Assembly: GCA_947359465.1 (NCBI GenBank)
Contig: OX375873.1
Location: 132,572,899 to 132,636,898 of the forward strand
Reading direction: 5' to 3'
Length of the DNA: 64,000 nt
From: Metellina segmentata
Lineage: Eukaryota; Arthropoda; Arachnida; Araneae; Tetragnathidae
The notes beneath the pieces are model-generated. The model did no database searches and was not told the origin of the DNA. It was given only the letters and a program-made list of their open reading frames with translations. Below, in pieces: positions 11,166 to 23,289 of this stretch. The position numbers and the translations under genes were made by a program. Every line of letters begins with the position of its first letter. Within the stretch, counting starts at the first letter, position 1.

Positions 11166-11334
11166 TGCATATTATTGTTAACCTTTTGACTATGGCTATA
11201 GATATTAATGAGGCGATTCTTAATATTTCAAGGTACGATTGCTGTAACGGCCGTAGGCTAAATTCTTTCATTTCGCGATTCTTATAACTTTCAAGGTACA
11301 GCTGATGTACAGGCCGTAGTCTAAAGGTTAACAT
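11166..11334. mobile_element. short foldback element
   Basis: The left end GTTAACCTTTTGACTATGGC and the right end (reverse complement GTTAACCTTTAGACTACGGC) are inverted repeats with two differences. The arm also carries TTTCAAGGTACNGNTGNTGT on both sides. A related copy lies at 53751-53855. Confidence 0.75.
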
Positions 11335-12784
11335 GGTTTTGTTGAAAAACGTAATACTTTAATACATAGTAGATACATTTAAGCCTGTTAAAGATAGTTT
11401 TGAACAGTTAGGAACACTTACTAAACTCTAATGGTGGTTTATATTCGCGTCGAAAACTGACCTGTAATGGCCAGACTCTGGCCGCAAATATTTGTTCCAA
11501 ACTGTCACCAGTTCCGGCCAGACAGTTTCATAATAGGGCAATGTCCTGATTGGAACCTTATTCCCCCTTGGAATAATAAGGGAGTTATATCTAGACGTAC
11601 ATCGACCTTATTAAAATTGACTAAATCTTGAACCAGATATCTTGTAGAAATACTGGCTAAGTAATTTAAGATTGTCGAAATATTTTTTTCAGGAGTGAAT
11701 AGCGAATGCATGTTGTAATACATCCAAGAGGAGATTATAAATAATTTTGAATTTTACCTGTCCATCTGTCATCGAAACTACTTATATTTTGAGCAATCTA
11801 CTTTTGTGTGTGGGATTCAACAGTTATTCATTTACTTTAAGTGTATAATTAGAAATGATAAAATTTCTTTAATGCTTACAAATCATAATATCCACAGTTA
11901 GATTCAATGAAAAATGACAGACATTGAAAACATTTGCATCAACAAGAGTTTACCACTCAATTAAAGCGATAACAAATGAATCAACTATTTAAATGAATGT
12001 TTTAAATAGTTTACTTTCACATGTATGTTAAATTTCAGCCAGTGATTTATGATGGTCTTATGTAGGAATTCAAAATATATTTTACGAATAAAATCAGTAT
12101 AGACCCTAAACGCACGCATGAATACTATATAACTTTTAATATTGGTTTATATGAATCGCCGTTGACACTACAATGATAAATAGCCAAGAATTAATGTATG
12201 TGCACCATTACAGTGGTGTTAACAATTATGTTTGACTGTCTTCCTAATTTTAAAGTGATGGAAGAAAGTCTATAAAGTAATAAATATTTTCCCACTTTAT
12301 ATCATGAGTAAGTTTTAATTCTACTTCAAAACTACCCACGATAAAATATAATATGACTATGAATGACAACCAACCAATTCTTTAAAAGCCATTTACACTA
12401 TAAGCTAATTAAAATTGATAATTTAAGGAGAAGGTGGTAATTCTCAATGCCATGAAACTCATAATCATACATTTCAAAATTTAACATTGGAAATTTTTTT
12501 TAGTTATTCACTCTTTTTCATTTTTCTATACACCTTATTGAAGATGAGTTGTTACTTTGAACAACATTCAAATACGATATATCTTAACGCAATAAGCGAG
12601 AATTCAGTCAACACGTTTATATCATATCAATAAATTCATATAAAATTTGTCTTATCAACGAAAATTTATAATCTCCAAACAGTAATGGCTATTACCGTTT
12701 GGATGGCTATTACCGTATTTCAAATCGAAATAAAAAATTGCAGATTTGTTTTGCATCAATTCATGGCAATAGGTAATAATCCAT
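11335..12784. other. AT-rich spacer
   Basis: No ORF or dispersed repeat. A short imperfect direct repeat, ATGGCTATTACCGT, occurs twice around 12685-12720. Confidence 0.5.
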
Positions 12785-12965
12785 TTAACCTTCCTGATGA
12801 CGAGATATCTCGTCATTAGCTACATGGATCAGATCTTGATGGACGAGATACCTTATACTTAGAAAAACGTCATAGAAAAAGAAAATATATTAATGAAATA
12901 TCCCGTCAAAAGCAAAAAGGGTTGGAACTTGATGGATGAGATATCTAGTCGTAATAGAAATATCC
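12785..12965. mobile_element. GATATC-palindrome TIR element
   Basis: Starts TTAACCTTCCTGATGACG, followed at once by the palindrome GACGAGATATCTCGTC and the unit GATCAGATCTTGATGGACG. Another unit, GATGAGATATCTAGTC, lies near 12940. The right end is not clear. Confidence 0.75.
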
Positions 12966-13199
12966 ACTCTTGCAGAAAGTGATGATATACAAAACAAGAT
13001 ACTATACAAACAAAAAAACATTATTTTATAGTTTTTTTATATAAATAAAAATATCTACACCCAAACTTTTAATTCTGCCTGGAAATAAATTTTTCCTAAG
13101 TTCAGGTTAGCCTTATTTTATATTTATGTGTATGTATTGAAATTATACTGCTGCCATTAAACGGAAACTATGCATTTACAAATAGCTTAAACACACGAT

Positions 13200-13870
13200 C
13201 AATCAAAAATCGGGAACACCTTAAAAAGGAAATTTCTTTCACCGAGAAAAACTCCCCAACCGTTTTACAATGGACACATACAAACCAAATAATAATAATA
13301 ACGTACTTCGAAACTCAATTTTTTAAAATAATGAATTATGAAGTAGTAATTCCACATACTTATTTTTAGCATGTAATTGATCATGGAAATGGATCGCATA
13401 ATATGCTAAGAACCGTAATTTATGGAATTGAATATGTTTTGGAGCCTCTTCAGAGGTTATGAATAGTTATTTATTTTATTGTCCGCAGTAATTACGTTTC
13501 CTTGTGAACCGGTGTTCCTTTGCTTGCAGGAATTATTGATGGCTCCCAGCTGGGCCATATGCAAAAAAACTCTTAAATAATTAGGAGGGAACACAGGTCG
13601 AAAGCAGATAGCTACGGAGCATAAATTCCACCGTAACGTCGTTTCCGTGTGTTTTATGAGGTTGTCTTTTGAAATTTATGCAATCTTGTCATTTAATTAA
13701 AATTTGAAAGAAATTATTAAAAGCAGCCAGCGTGTTATGTGAAGCTATTATGAGAGCCGAAAAACTTGTTTCCATAGGTAATTTCTTTATGTGGCGGAAA
13801 ATAATATCGAGCACCTTTCTAAGGTACGTATGAAGGTACCATTTGGAGAGTTATGTGGGGTAATATTTTA
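13200..13870. other. repeat-free island with a strong splice-acceptor-like site
   Basis: TTCCTTTGCTTGCAG ends at 13529 and is followed by an open frame of 16 codons (ELLMAPSWAICKKTLK) before a stop. The region also holds ATGCAAA-type and TTTATG motifs. It could be a tiny terminal exon or a conserved regulatory element. No family is recognised. Confidence 0.25.
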
Positions 13871-14136
13871 CTGTTGAAACACCTTTGAATAACTCAAAGC
13901 ATTAAAATGACCTTTTCCAGGTTATTTAGTTGCTTACAGTTTTTATGAATGTACAGTAAAATGCTATACAATCATGAGAACATTCATTGAATTTCTAGCG
14001 CCTATCAATTTGTTTTGTGATATACAAGGGGTACAGAATATGGGGTGTAGAAACCTGTTTATATTAAAAAAATAGCTACTGTATTTTAAAGATTCGATTT
14101 TTTTATTGTGTGATCTAATTTACATTAGTATTCCAT

Positions 14137-14490
14137 AATTTTCAAGGTAATTGGTAATTTTCTAATTATTGTTCGTACTAGAGTAACACAACCGGTTAAT
14201 GACGACGGTCAAGGATCAATCCCGCAAGGGAAAGCTCCGCGGACAGCACCACGTAATTTTGAACCACGATCAGATGACGAGACAACACATGACCTGGCAC
14301 CCTACTTTCCAAACTTCCACAATATCCTCCTGTGTGGACTTTCGATCACTACCGATTTAAAGTTCACCAGACGTTTTTACACCATACGCGTACAAACATC
14401 CATGCACTGAACCTGATTGGAACCAGGAATCTTCCATCCAGAGGCTAACACCTCAACAACCAGACCAGTTGGTCGGCTGAATTTTCAAGG
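14137..14490 (-). mobile_element. SINE family 1, full length with TSD (copy 3)
   Basis: A minus-strand SINE with head at the high-coordinate end (ACCAGTTGGTCGGC), common body, and tail TTACCAATTACC read on the minus strand. A perfect 11-bp TSD, AATTTTCAAGG, lies at 14137-14147 and 14480-14490. Confidence 0.93.
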
Positions 14491-14691
14491 CCAATTTTAA
14501 AATCACCAAAGAAGACAAAACACTGAAAATGTTTTATAATTTTACTACTGTATTAATATCATCGGCTTAGAGGAGAAACGCTTTAACTGACATTTTTTTT
14601 TTCATTTTTTAATGCGATTATAATAAAGAATATATTGCTATTTGAAAAAAAAATAATAATAAATAAATAAGTTTTAAATACATTTTATTAC

Positions 14692-15372
14692 AAAAAAAAA
14701 CGACACACCAAGAACAAGCTGTCCGATTGCGATAAAAATTCGTGGATTAGAAGAACATGCATAACAAAACAAACGATTAAAATTTCAGAAAATATGAATG
14801 GTTTATTTCAGAGTTTGACCGTTACAAAGGGAGGAAGTCAATAAGGTGTTGGCGCACCTCTGTGCTGGATGCAAGCTGTCACCCGGCGTGGTATGGACTG
14901 AAAAAGTTCCCGGATGGTGTCCTGCAGAATTTCTTCTTGCCAAATTGTCTCCAACTTTCGGGCTAGACGGTTAACATTACGGGATGGTCGCAATCGTCTT
15001 CCGATAAATTTGCTCTATGGGAGAGAGATCAGGAGAGCTAGCTGGACAAGGAAGTGTTAGGGAAGTTTGAAAACAAGTCATAGCAATACCTGTCATGTGC
15101 GGCCACGAAGCATTGTCTTGTTAAAGAGTAAGTGCGAGATGTCGCAAAAGGAATGGTACCACAACAGGTCGAAGAATGTCCTCTACTTAATATCTGTACG
15201 TGCTGTAAGTGTGCCAGAAATGCCAACCTAAGGGGTCCGGCTATCAAAGGATATGGCACCCCAAACCATAACGTCCTGTTGTAAGCATGTGTGGTGAGTG
15301 ATATTAAGTGCTGGATCCCCAGGCAGCCCTGGACGCCTCAAAACCCGTCTGCGTGTCTAGAGACACACGACA
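14692..15372 (-). pseudogene. Tc1-family transposase remnant A
   Basis: Decayed copy of a Tc1-like DDE transposase on the minus strand. The C-terminal part reads LARKLETIWQ, then DTIRELFQSIPRRVTACIQ, then RGAPTPY, and stops at 14838-14840. Further upstream the frame gives VMVWGAIS-like and SRTPLV-like motifs, then SGTLTAR, and DN-type residues of the catalytic core. Stops and frameshifts break it between 14940 and 15180, so it is not functional. It is closely related to the fragment at 25370-25920. The 73-codon ORF at 15038-15259 is an out-of-frame shadow. Confidence 0.88.
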
Positions 15373-15589
15373 CGTGATGGATGCACACAGCTAAAGAGGT
15401 TTACCTGAGTGCTACAGTATTTTTATGAGTTAAATAGGTTACTAAGATGACAATAAAAGAAACGTAATGTGTTAGATTGTTAAAGTGACAAGCGATGTAT
15501 AAAAGTGCGTTGTTCTTTGCGTATATCAAAAGACAATCAAGAAGTAGCACCAACAACTGTCAAGGAGACTCCCAGCAGCAGAACGAACA

Positions 15590-15690
15590 AGTATTGTCCT
15601 CGGATCTTTACCTTCGGGTTATCTCCCTGACCGTCGCCAATATCCCTTTGTGTTAAAATAGTGTGTGATGTTAATTCAACTATCAACCAA
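15590..15690 (+). mobile_element. SINE 3' fragment
   Basis: GTCCTCGGATCTTTACCTTC followed by CTGACCGTCGCCAATA and the ATGTTAATTCAACTATC end match the 3' region of the SINE body. Confidence 0.75.
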
Positions 15691-15773
15691 CCACTTATCC
15701 CAAAGTCAATTATTCCGGATTATTTTAACTATTTCATTTGTTTAGAAGACAAAACGTATTCACTACCTACCAC

Positions 15774-15905
15774 ACGTCATCTGACCGTAATTCAAAGTTA
15801 TGTGCTGTCGGATCTTTCCCATCTTGTTTGATTCCGGACCGTCGCCAATAGCCCGTGGCATTGCTTCAGTGGATCGCTAATTGAAGTACCTACCTCTACC
15901 TACCA
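15774..15905 (+). mobile_element. SINE 3' fragment with TACC tail
   Basis: GTCATCTGACCGTAATTCAA through CCGGACCGTCGCCAATAGCC to GCTAATTGAAGTACCTACC. The tail CCTACCTCTACCTACC is a TACC-type repeat. Confidence 0.85.
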
Positions 15906-17056
15906 CATACACTAGATCTAACTACACAATCTAAAGATAAGCTGAATTTGATATAACAGGATGTCACTCAATTAATTTTATTTTCTTGAAGAACGCTTCG
16001 AGTTGTAATCCTCGAATGAAAATCTAAGCAGTTTCGGCTTTTACACTCCCAAGCTTACTCCTTTCCCCTTTTAATCCTTATAAAATGATCCTTCACTCAA
16101 TAACTTGTTCTAAGTAAAGGATTTTGACATGTAACATTTTAAAAGATTAGACTTCGTGTTCGAAAAGGTGGAAAATCAAATATATTAACACACTTGAGTG
16201 ATTTCAGGGTGCCAACAACAATTTACCATTTCCTTTAACTGACGTGATTACATCTATTGAGAAAATAGAAATCTATTAACAAAAGTTTGTTTCCAACCGG
16301 CTTATTATTTTCCAGGGTGGAAATCATGTGTTGAAAATACAAATAATTCTAAAAAATTTTATCACATGCATATAAAATAAATGTAAGCGATTTCGATCAA
16401 AACGTTTTTTATGAAGGTTATTTAGGTTTATAATTTTTTTTTCCTTACGAGATAACATCACACCAGGTCTTTAGGAGTCTTTCCAATATACCATTACAAA
16501 CATTTGTATTATATATTAATACCTAAAATGCTAATTATACCTAAAGTGACAGAAACCACTAATTAAAAAATTTAAATACAAATATAATGAAGGCTTCATG
16601 AAGCATTCAAGAATTTAGCATTATATTCTGGTACAGTAAACCAAAACAAGATACATCCATTATTTTAATTTTGCAGGTTTACATGCGAGATATTCAAAGG
16701 AAATTTTATTCACTTCGAATCCTTTTCGAGATTAGTTTTAATAATAAAAATGCGTTACTATAATAACATGTATATATTATATTACCTTCTTTTAAAAACA
16801 TAGTTTATTAATACACGTTATGTGATTTAGATGGTAATGATAATTTTAGTTAACGTCGTACAACGGTGATTTAGAATAGAATGTCACTAGTTTTAATTAT
16901 TTTGTGCTGAAAATTAGTCAAGTACATCTTTTCCTTTATAAACACTTTAAATTAATTTGAAAACTGAATATATGTAAACCAATAACCGATCGCCAAGCGC
17001 TGTAAAAGTGCAAAAGAAATCTATTAACATCTCCGTTGTCTAATATGTCTATCAAA
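15906..17056. other. AT-rich spacer
   Basis: No supported ORF or dispersed repeat. Confidence 0.5.
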
Positions 17057-17240
17057 ACCTGATCAATTTCGCTAGTGATGGGATGCCTCGTCAAAATACA
17101 GCCTTCCTTTTTATAACGACGATATCAAAATATGCCTTTTGTTTTCTTCTGATAACAAGAAACCTCGTCCACCAAGATCTGGTAAAGTTTTGCTAATGAC
17201 GAGAAACCTCATATAGACCACCGCCGGGAGTGCTAAAAGT
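17057..17240. mobile_element. GATATC-palindrome TIR element, diverged
   Basis: Contains GATGGGATGCCTCGTC, then GAAACCTCGTCCACCAAGAT, then GCTAATGACGAGAAACCTC, and the end ACCACCGCCGGGAG. Confidence 0.65.
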
Positions 17241-17487
17241 TTCTACAAGTTGTCAGAATTTACAGCACAATAATTATGCCAAGCAATTCCTTGTAGGAAA
17301 TGGAAACGAAAAAGCATTGTCCGTTTAGATTGAATGGGCTATTGCTGAGATGCGTATCTCTGATAGATTAATGTACATTCAGATTTGCATTTACGTTTGA
17401 TACATTATTTTCTTGTCTTTCAATTTTAATCTCAGATACCATCAATACTAGAAACGCCACAATGGTGGGGTGCTTGTAGTTTTAGGT

Positions 17488-17783
17488 AGGTGGATAATTA
17501 ACATTGCTTTGAAACAACACAACGGGCTATTGGTGACCGTCCGGGATCAGTCCATATCTAAGGGCATCACATCGTAATTTGGAACTACGATCAGATGACG
17601 AGGTCGACACCTGAGCTGGCACTCCGCCTCTCCAAACTCCCACACCACACCAACGTGAGGGTGTTTGTGGTTACGTCACATGTAACGAGCACACTAGCCC
17701 ACACGGACACCATTTTGATTGGTTGGAGATAGATTTGGTTGCTAATCCAATGCTCCTGCAACTGGTTACCGGGGCTCGTTTGT
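17488..17783 (-). mobile_element. SINE family 2, near full length
   Basis: Minus-strand common body (GGTGTCGACCTCGTCATCTG) preceded by the second-type head (GGTTACCAGTTGCAGGAGCA, then GGATTAGCAACC). The long open frames across 17591-18039 overlap it and are not supported. Confidence 0.8.
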
Positions 17784-18059
17784 AGTTTAAGACATGAATT
17801 ATCGAATGATCGGTGACATAAAACCTTGGACTTGAATGTCTCCAGAATAAAACGTGCAACCGACAAGCAGGCAACGCCTTTTCGGGTTGGGTTTGGACAA
17901 GAAATCGCATGGTATGTTTATAGTACGTCTTTAGTTCTGAACTCTTTGTAAAACAGAATTTTCGATACTTCCAACTAAGATAATTATTCGATAACTTATA
18001 TCTACAATCTGTGGAAATGTAAGTTTCTGCAGAATACAAATTAACTGAACTTTTCTGCT

Positions 18060-18260
18060 GTTTGTCTTGACAAGGTGTTTCGTCATTAACAAAACTGACC
18101 AGATCTTGGACGGATTATCTCGTAATTAGAAGGGAACCAACCAGATCTTGATCTAGTAATTGTCAAATAACCGTCAACACCTTGGTGACGAGATATAGCA
18201 GAGTTAGAAAAACTGGTCAGATCTGGATGGAAGAGACAACTGGTTGAAACCACATGGCGA
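18060..18260. mobile_element. GATATC-palindrome TIR element, diverged
   Basis: GACAAGGTGTTTCGTCATTA, then ACTGACCAGATCTTGGACGG, then GTGACGAGATATAGC, then CTGGTCAGATCTGGATGG: successive ~43-bp family units. Confidence 0.75.
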
Positions 18261-18599
18261 GTTAAAAGCTTAAATAAGTTTTAGAATGAACACAATGCCT
18301 ACACTTCAGTGCTCGTCAATATTTTCCTAAATGAACGACAAAGCTTATTTTGAAAGTACTCCACAAACCACTATTCTACACACCACTAGCATTTAGAAAA
18401 AGGTCAGATGCGATAAATACATATTATTTTCTCAGAGAAAAACCCAAGAAAATCAAACCAGCAAAAAAATCCCCTCGTTTATATTGCAATGCCAAAAAAC
18501 ACTCGATTTCACGCAAGTATTGAAGGTGGCTGGAAAAATATGAAAAGCGCTAAAAAACTCTCAGAACAGTTTCCATCTTAAGGACAATTACCAGCAGAG

Positions 18600-19110
18600 A
18601 ATGCGAGATTCCCTTTCACTTACTCTCTGAAAAAAAAATTATGAAAGGACAAAAAAATTGGATAGATCCCAAAAACTATTCTATTTTGCATTGGGCAGAC
18701 CGATCTCTCTCTCTATCTCTCAGTAAAGCAGTCCCCGCTTTAATGCGACTCTATTTTTTCTTGTTGGTGTCCCCGTGCTTATTTTTAGGAATTGTGAATA
18801 ATATGCATCCCGACTTTCATTGTCATCGATTGCAACGTTTTTCATCCCAGCCACTTGAAAGGAGACATTACTTTTCGTTTAAATTTTATGGATAATGGGA
18901 GTCAGAGATAAACATGGCACTCAATGGGGACTTCCAGTGCAGTGCTTTATGGGTCATTTGCATTGTGAAGGAAATTCAAAAGGTAGGAGATGTACGTAAT
19001 GATTTAGGAACGGACAAAGATGATACTCTCTGGAGGAAGGCACAAATGAATGGCGCTATTACCAGTTTTGTCCATTTCTTTGAAAGAAAATTTTTCTCTG
19101 GCGTCAAATT
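18600..19110. other. repeat-poor stretch with unsupported ORFs
   Basis: The plus-strand frames of 84 and 69 codons (18641-18895, 18914-19123) have no recognised domain, and one includes a low-complexity Ser/Leu stretch from CTCTCTCTCT. I do not call them genes. Confidence 0.35.
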
Positions 19111-19120
19111 ATTTTGCTTT

Positions 19121-19412
19121 TGAATTAGGCTATAACGGAATTTTAAACTGCGTTGATGTAACTTAAAAATATGCGACTAAACCTAAGTATTATTTTGTAT
19201 TTAATCAAGTTTACCTTTCCATCCTCATAACACACGGTTTAGTGTTTTAGTAATCATTAGGTGATTTTGAATTAGGCTATACCGGAATTTTAAACTGCGT
19301 TGATGTAACTTAAAATATGCGACTAAACCTAAGTATTATTTTGTATTTAATGAAGTTTACCTTTTCATCCTCATAACACACGGTTTAGTGTTTTAGTAAT
19401 CATTAGGTGATT
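19121..19412. repeat. 147-bp tandem duplication, two copies
   Basis: TGAATTAGGCTATAACGG starts at 19121 and TGAATTAGGCTATACCGG at 19268. The two units are almost identical up to CATTAGGTGATT at 19412. Confidence 0.95.
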
Positions 19413-19447
19413 CATTAGATTAAGACTTATTTTCTTTCCTATACCCG

Positions 19448-19770
19448 AGGTAGTGACTTTTGGTATTTCTTAATTGACGTCGCACTGGAGCAACACAACG
19501 GGTTAATGATGGCGGTCCATGGATCAAACCCGAAGCGAAAGATCCGAGGAAAACAACACGTAATTTTAACCACGGTTAGATGATGAGATCACACTCGAGC
19601 TGGTACCTCACTCTCCAAACTTCCACACCAGCATGAGGACATCTGAGGCCACGAAAGATTTAACGTGCACCACCTACCCTCTTGTACAGGTCCGGTTTTG
19701 ATTGTATTCGAACTCGTAAACCTCCGGTTGCTAATCCATTGCTCTTCCAATCAGGCTACTACTGCTTTGT
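19448..19770 (-). mobile_element. SINE family 2, near full length
   Basis: Minus-strand head GTAGCCTGATTGGAAGAGCA, then GGATTAGCAACCGGAGG, a B-box-like GAGTTCGAAT, the common body, and a 3' end CGTCAATTAAGAAATACC. This is the clearest example of the second tRNA-like head. Confidence 0.88.
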
Positions 19771-19929
19771 TCTTTATGAAGTTTACTTTTCTTTCTTACA
19801 ACACACTTTGTAGTGTACATTACGCGACTAAGATTTACTTTTTTTCCGATATTCGGGGTGTTAGTATATACGGGTACAACAATAAGAAGAGAAATACGAA
19901 TAGATCATACACTACCCTACAATAATGGA

Positions 19930-20430
19930 CAGGACAGCAAGATGTGATGGTATATGGGAAATAATACATGCTTTAATAGGGGACGGTCCGCCACTCGCTG
20001 CAATTACACTAGCAACACTTCTGGGCATACTTTCAACAAGGTTTTGATACACAGCTATGGGAACGTGTGTCCATTCCTGCTGCAAGAATGTCGCCAGCTC
20101 AGCTGTAGATTTCGGACGTGGTTCCCTGGTCCGTAAGCGTCGCTCTAACTCTTCCCACAAATGTTCGATGCGTTTAGGTCGAGACTCTGAGCAGGCTAGG
20201 GAAGATGTTTTACATCCATATCTTGATACCACTGCTTGACATAGGCTGCAATATGACCTTGTCGTCTTAGAAGTCACATTCGTCCATTCCACAAATTTGT
20301 CACAGCGTAGGAACAACCTGATTGTCCAAAATGTTCATGTAGGCGTCGGCGTTCAATTGACCAGGAACAATATGCAAAGGTCTCTGGCCATACCACGAAA
20401 ACAACCCCCTGTTTTCCCGCAAGAAACAAA
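19930..20430 (-). pseudogene. Tc1-family transposase remnant B (C-terminal half)
   Basis: From about 20170 down to 19975 the minus strand encodes IEHLWEELERRLRTREPR, then KSTAELATFLQQEWTHVPIA, then YQNLVESMPR, the typical Tc1-family C-terminus after the catalytic Glu region. Upstream, the expected WPAQSPDLNP region is present but in a shifted frame, so a frameshift near 20170 breaks the gene. The N-terminal helix-turn-helix half is absent. It is a different subfamily from remnant A. Confidence 0.88.
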
Positions 20431-20548
20431 TCCAAATTTACTCGTTTCAACTGTTAAACGCTATTCATTTTGTAAAAATTGTGTTCTCAATTACAGGATT
20501 TGGAAATTACTTTTGAAAATAGTTCATACTAGTATATTTTAAAGTCGA

Positions 20549-21132
20549 TATGGACATAAGTATTTGGACACAGCCTGTTTTTCAGAAAAAGTGCTTTATT
20601 ATTCTATTTAGTAACGGATAGGCCATCCTTTTACTTGTATTGCAGCTGCAAAACTTCGAGGCACACATTCCACAAGTTCTCTGTATGTAGGCAGAAATAG
20701 CTCGCCATGCTTCTTGCAAGGCTGTGAGAAGAGATTGTCGTGAAGATGGGCGTGCGTGGCGGTGTCCTACTCGGCGTTCCAATTTGTCCCACAATTTCTC
20801 GGACAACAATTCGGATTCACAACAATTCGGATTGAGATCAAAGCTCTGAACAGGTCAGTCTTGTAAATTGACCTACTTTTCAGGAAACCAGTCCAGCACA
20901 CGTTTTGTAGTATGACATGGAGCCCGATCCTATTGGAAGAAACACAACCATCACCACCGTAGTATTGCCATAATGTAGGCAAGACCGAAGGGCCCAGAAC
21001 TTCGAGGCTACACGTCAGCATTTATGATTCCTGGTACATAATACAATGGGCCGAGTCCTAAACCAGGAAAACATGCCGATATTAAGACGGATCCTTCTCG
21101 AAATTTCTGCAGTCCAAATACTTTGATCCATA
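20549..21132 (-). mobile_element. Tc1-like element C, internally deleted, both TIRs present
   Basis: The left end ATATGGACATAAGTATTTGG (from 20549) and the right end, whose reverse complement is ATATGGATCAAAGTATTTGG (ending 21132), are inverted repeats with TA at both borders. Between them the minus strand encodes LWDKLERRVGHRHARPSS, then LLTALQEAWRAI, a Tc1 C-terminus, with frameshifts further along. At ~580 bp it is far shorter than an autonomous Tc1 (about 1.3-1.6 kb), so the middle of the gene is lost. Confidence 0.88.
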
Positions 21133-22259
21133 TAATGTATATATGTTACTAAAATACGTTTGTATATTATGAAGCATATGCCTGAATCTGAAATACACGA
21201 ATCACGTTTTCCCGATTTTTAATATCTACAGCTAAGTAAAACACGTTGAGTCTATTTTTTCGACGTATGAGTTTTGATGTGAATACGTCTTTAAAATCAG
21301 AACAGTATTGTGGAGGCATGCTTAAAACTTCGAGTGTTACAACTGTTTGTCTTGTGATTTTAGAACTAGAAGAAACATCTAGAGCATAAATATAACGTCG
21401 TGTAGACAAAGGATGTCCGCGCCTGCCTGAAATGATCCTTGGACCAAGTGCGCATGCTCTGCGAGGGAGTCTGCAATGTGTTGAAATTTTAAGGTGCTGG
21501 GCCAGTGTAACTTTGGATTGCTTAGAATCAAGATTTTTTAAGTGGTGGCATTAAAAATCTACCGAACAATGCAACAATCACAGGATATTAACTGTAGAAA
21601 TTATCCTTCAATACTAGTATAAAATTGCAGTTTAACCGCAAAAGGATTGTTAAATATTCCTAACAAACAATCGCTCAATCCTCCTACATCTGCTTCTTTC
21701 ATTCCACAGTTCAACATCATACCCGAATACTCACCTCAAAACTGCAATTTGAGTCGGCACAGCCTACGACTTTTTCAGCTTTGCTCGACCAGAAAATGAT
21801 TATCTTTAGACTAGTGAAATGTCCAAAACGTCATATTGTATTAGATTTCTTATTGAGAAACACACTTACGGAGTGAAACATAGCGATAATTTTTCATCCT
21901 CGTTTTTACAGAACTACTTCATGACAATATATACGTATGGGAAATATGAATTCAGATAGTAAATGTTACGTAAAAAGTTTTAGGGAATTAGAAAACACGA
22001 TTTAAACAAATTAAAAATCACTTTTCTACACCATCAGGTTATGATGCCGGTTAAACTCTGACAACGTCAATATACTGTTTTAAACTCTACAGTAGTTTCC
22101 AGGACAGGAAACTATTTCGTTATTTTTACATTCGTTTTTTTTTTTTACCTATCCGGATAACTCACGTTTTAGAGTACAACGTGGTAAATCTTTCGCAGTT
22201 AAGGCAACAAAAGTACTGACCCCAACTGAATCTTGTAACTCGACATAACTCTATTTATA
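21133..22259. other. spacer, nothing recognised
   Basis: No supported ORF or dispersed repeat. Confidence 0.5.
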
Positions 22260-22860
22260 TCTATCAAGTATTTTCAGCCCCGAGAAAAGTAGAATGAAGG
22301 TACTCTATCCAGGAACTGCTTTTTTTTTCAGTTTCTCTTCGATGTTAAAAACGAGGCCGAAAGGCCATTTCTCAGTTCCGTTACATCCAGCAGCAACTTC
22401 TGTTACCTATAAAGACCCCAGGGAGCCTGGAGTAACAGTGAAAGTCAGTGGTCAAAGATTAGGGACGATTGTACGTGCACAGAAACTAAGATAACTACTT
22501 CGGACGATAAGAAATGGACCAAAAGGTTTAATCTTCACCTTCAGGGGCTGTGTAACTCTTCTTTTTTTCCTCTGCATATCCCGAGAGATAGAGATTATTG
22601 CCGTTCGATGGTCTTCTTATCTCAGGTGGATTGAATTCAATGCCCTGTGTTACTTGGTGTGCCGAGTCGGTCTCCTGCCTCTTTTTTAATGCCCATCTTT
22701 GTAAGAGGAGCTCATTGCCATCGCCAGAGTCGTTGAATTACAATAGTCCTGCATCAGTGATCTTTATATGAAACATTAGACTGGGTTAGAGGAATAAAAA
22801 GGATCACATTGAGCTCGTGTTTCTTTGTGGTTATGGGGATGGAAACATGGTATTATTTAT
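22260..22860. other. repeat-poor island
   Basis: Less AT-rich than its flanks. A 66-codon plus-strand ORF (22294-22494) lacks a recognisable domain. No splice-bounded coding frame can be defended. Confidence 0.35.
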
Positions 22861-23009
22861 GTGAGGGTTGCATTGTTTTCGGTTGAAGGCCGTTATATAA
22901 CAAAAAGGTAAAAATCTACGAACTCTACGAATAAGAACGTGGAAGGTAGGCATTTATTAAAGCTCCGAAAACGGTACGAAGTTTTGAATCAACCCAATGA
23001 ATAGTACTT

Positions 23010-23235
23010 TGAGGTTGATAGGTATTTTAATCAACGTTGCACTGGAGCAACACAACGGTCCGGAGGGGTGAGACATAACTTTGAATGATGGTCAGATGGC
23101 GAGTTCACACCTGAGCTGGCACCCCATTATGTAACGTGCTTCTTCCCCCATTTGTACAGGATCATCTTTGGTTGGATTCGAACTCGCAACCCTCTGGTTG
23201 CTAATACGTTACTCCTACAACAGGGTAACCCTGGT
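23010..23235 (-). mobile_element. SINE family 2, internally deleted
   Basis: The plus strand reads GGTATTTTAATCAACGTTGC, AGCAACACAACGGTCCGGA, a shortened body, then GGTTGGATTCGAACTCGCAA and GGTTGCTAATACGTTACTCC, the second-type head in reverse. Confidence 0.85.
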
Positions 23236-23289
23236 GCTGTGAAGAGCATGTTTTTAAAGGCATACAAATCTATTGTTTTGTTACATGCA

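Noticed and set aside
17591..18039. 122-codon minus-strand ORF
   Set aside because: Part of the frame is SINE, the rest is composition-neutral sequence without a domain or splice context.
19912..20316. 134-codon intact gene
   Set aside because: Only the second half is in the transposase frame; the first half is out of frame relative to the expected Tc1 motifs, so it is a frameshifted remnant.
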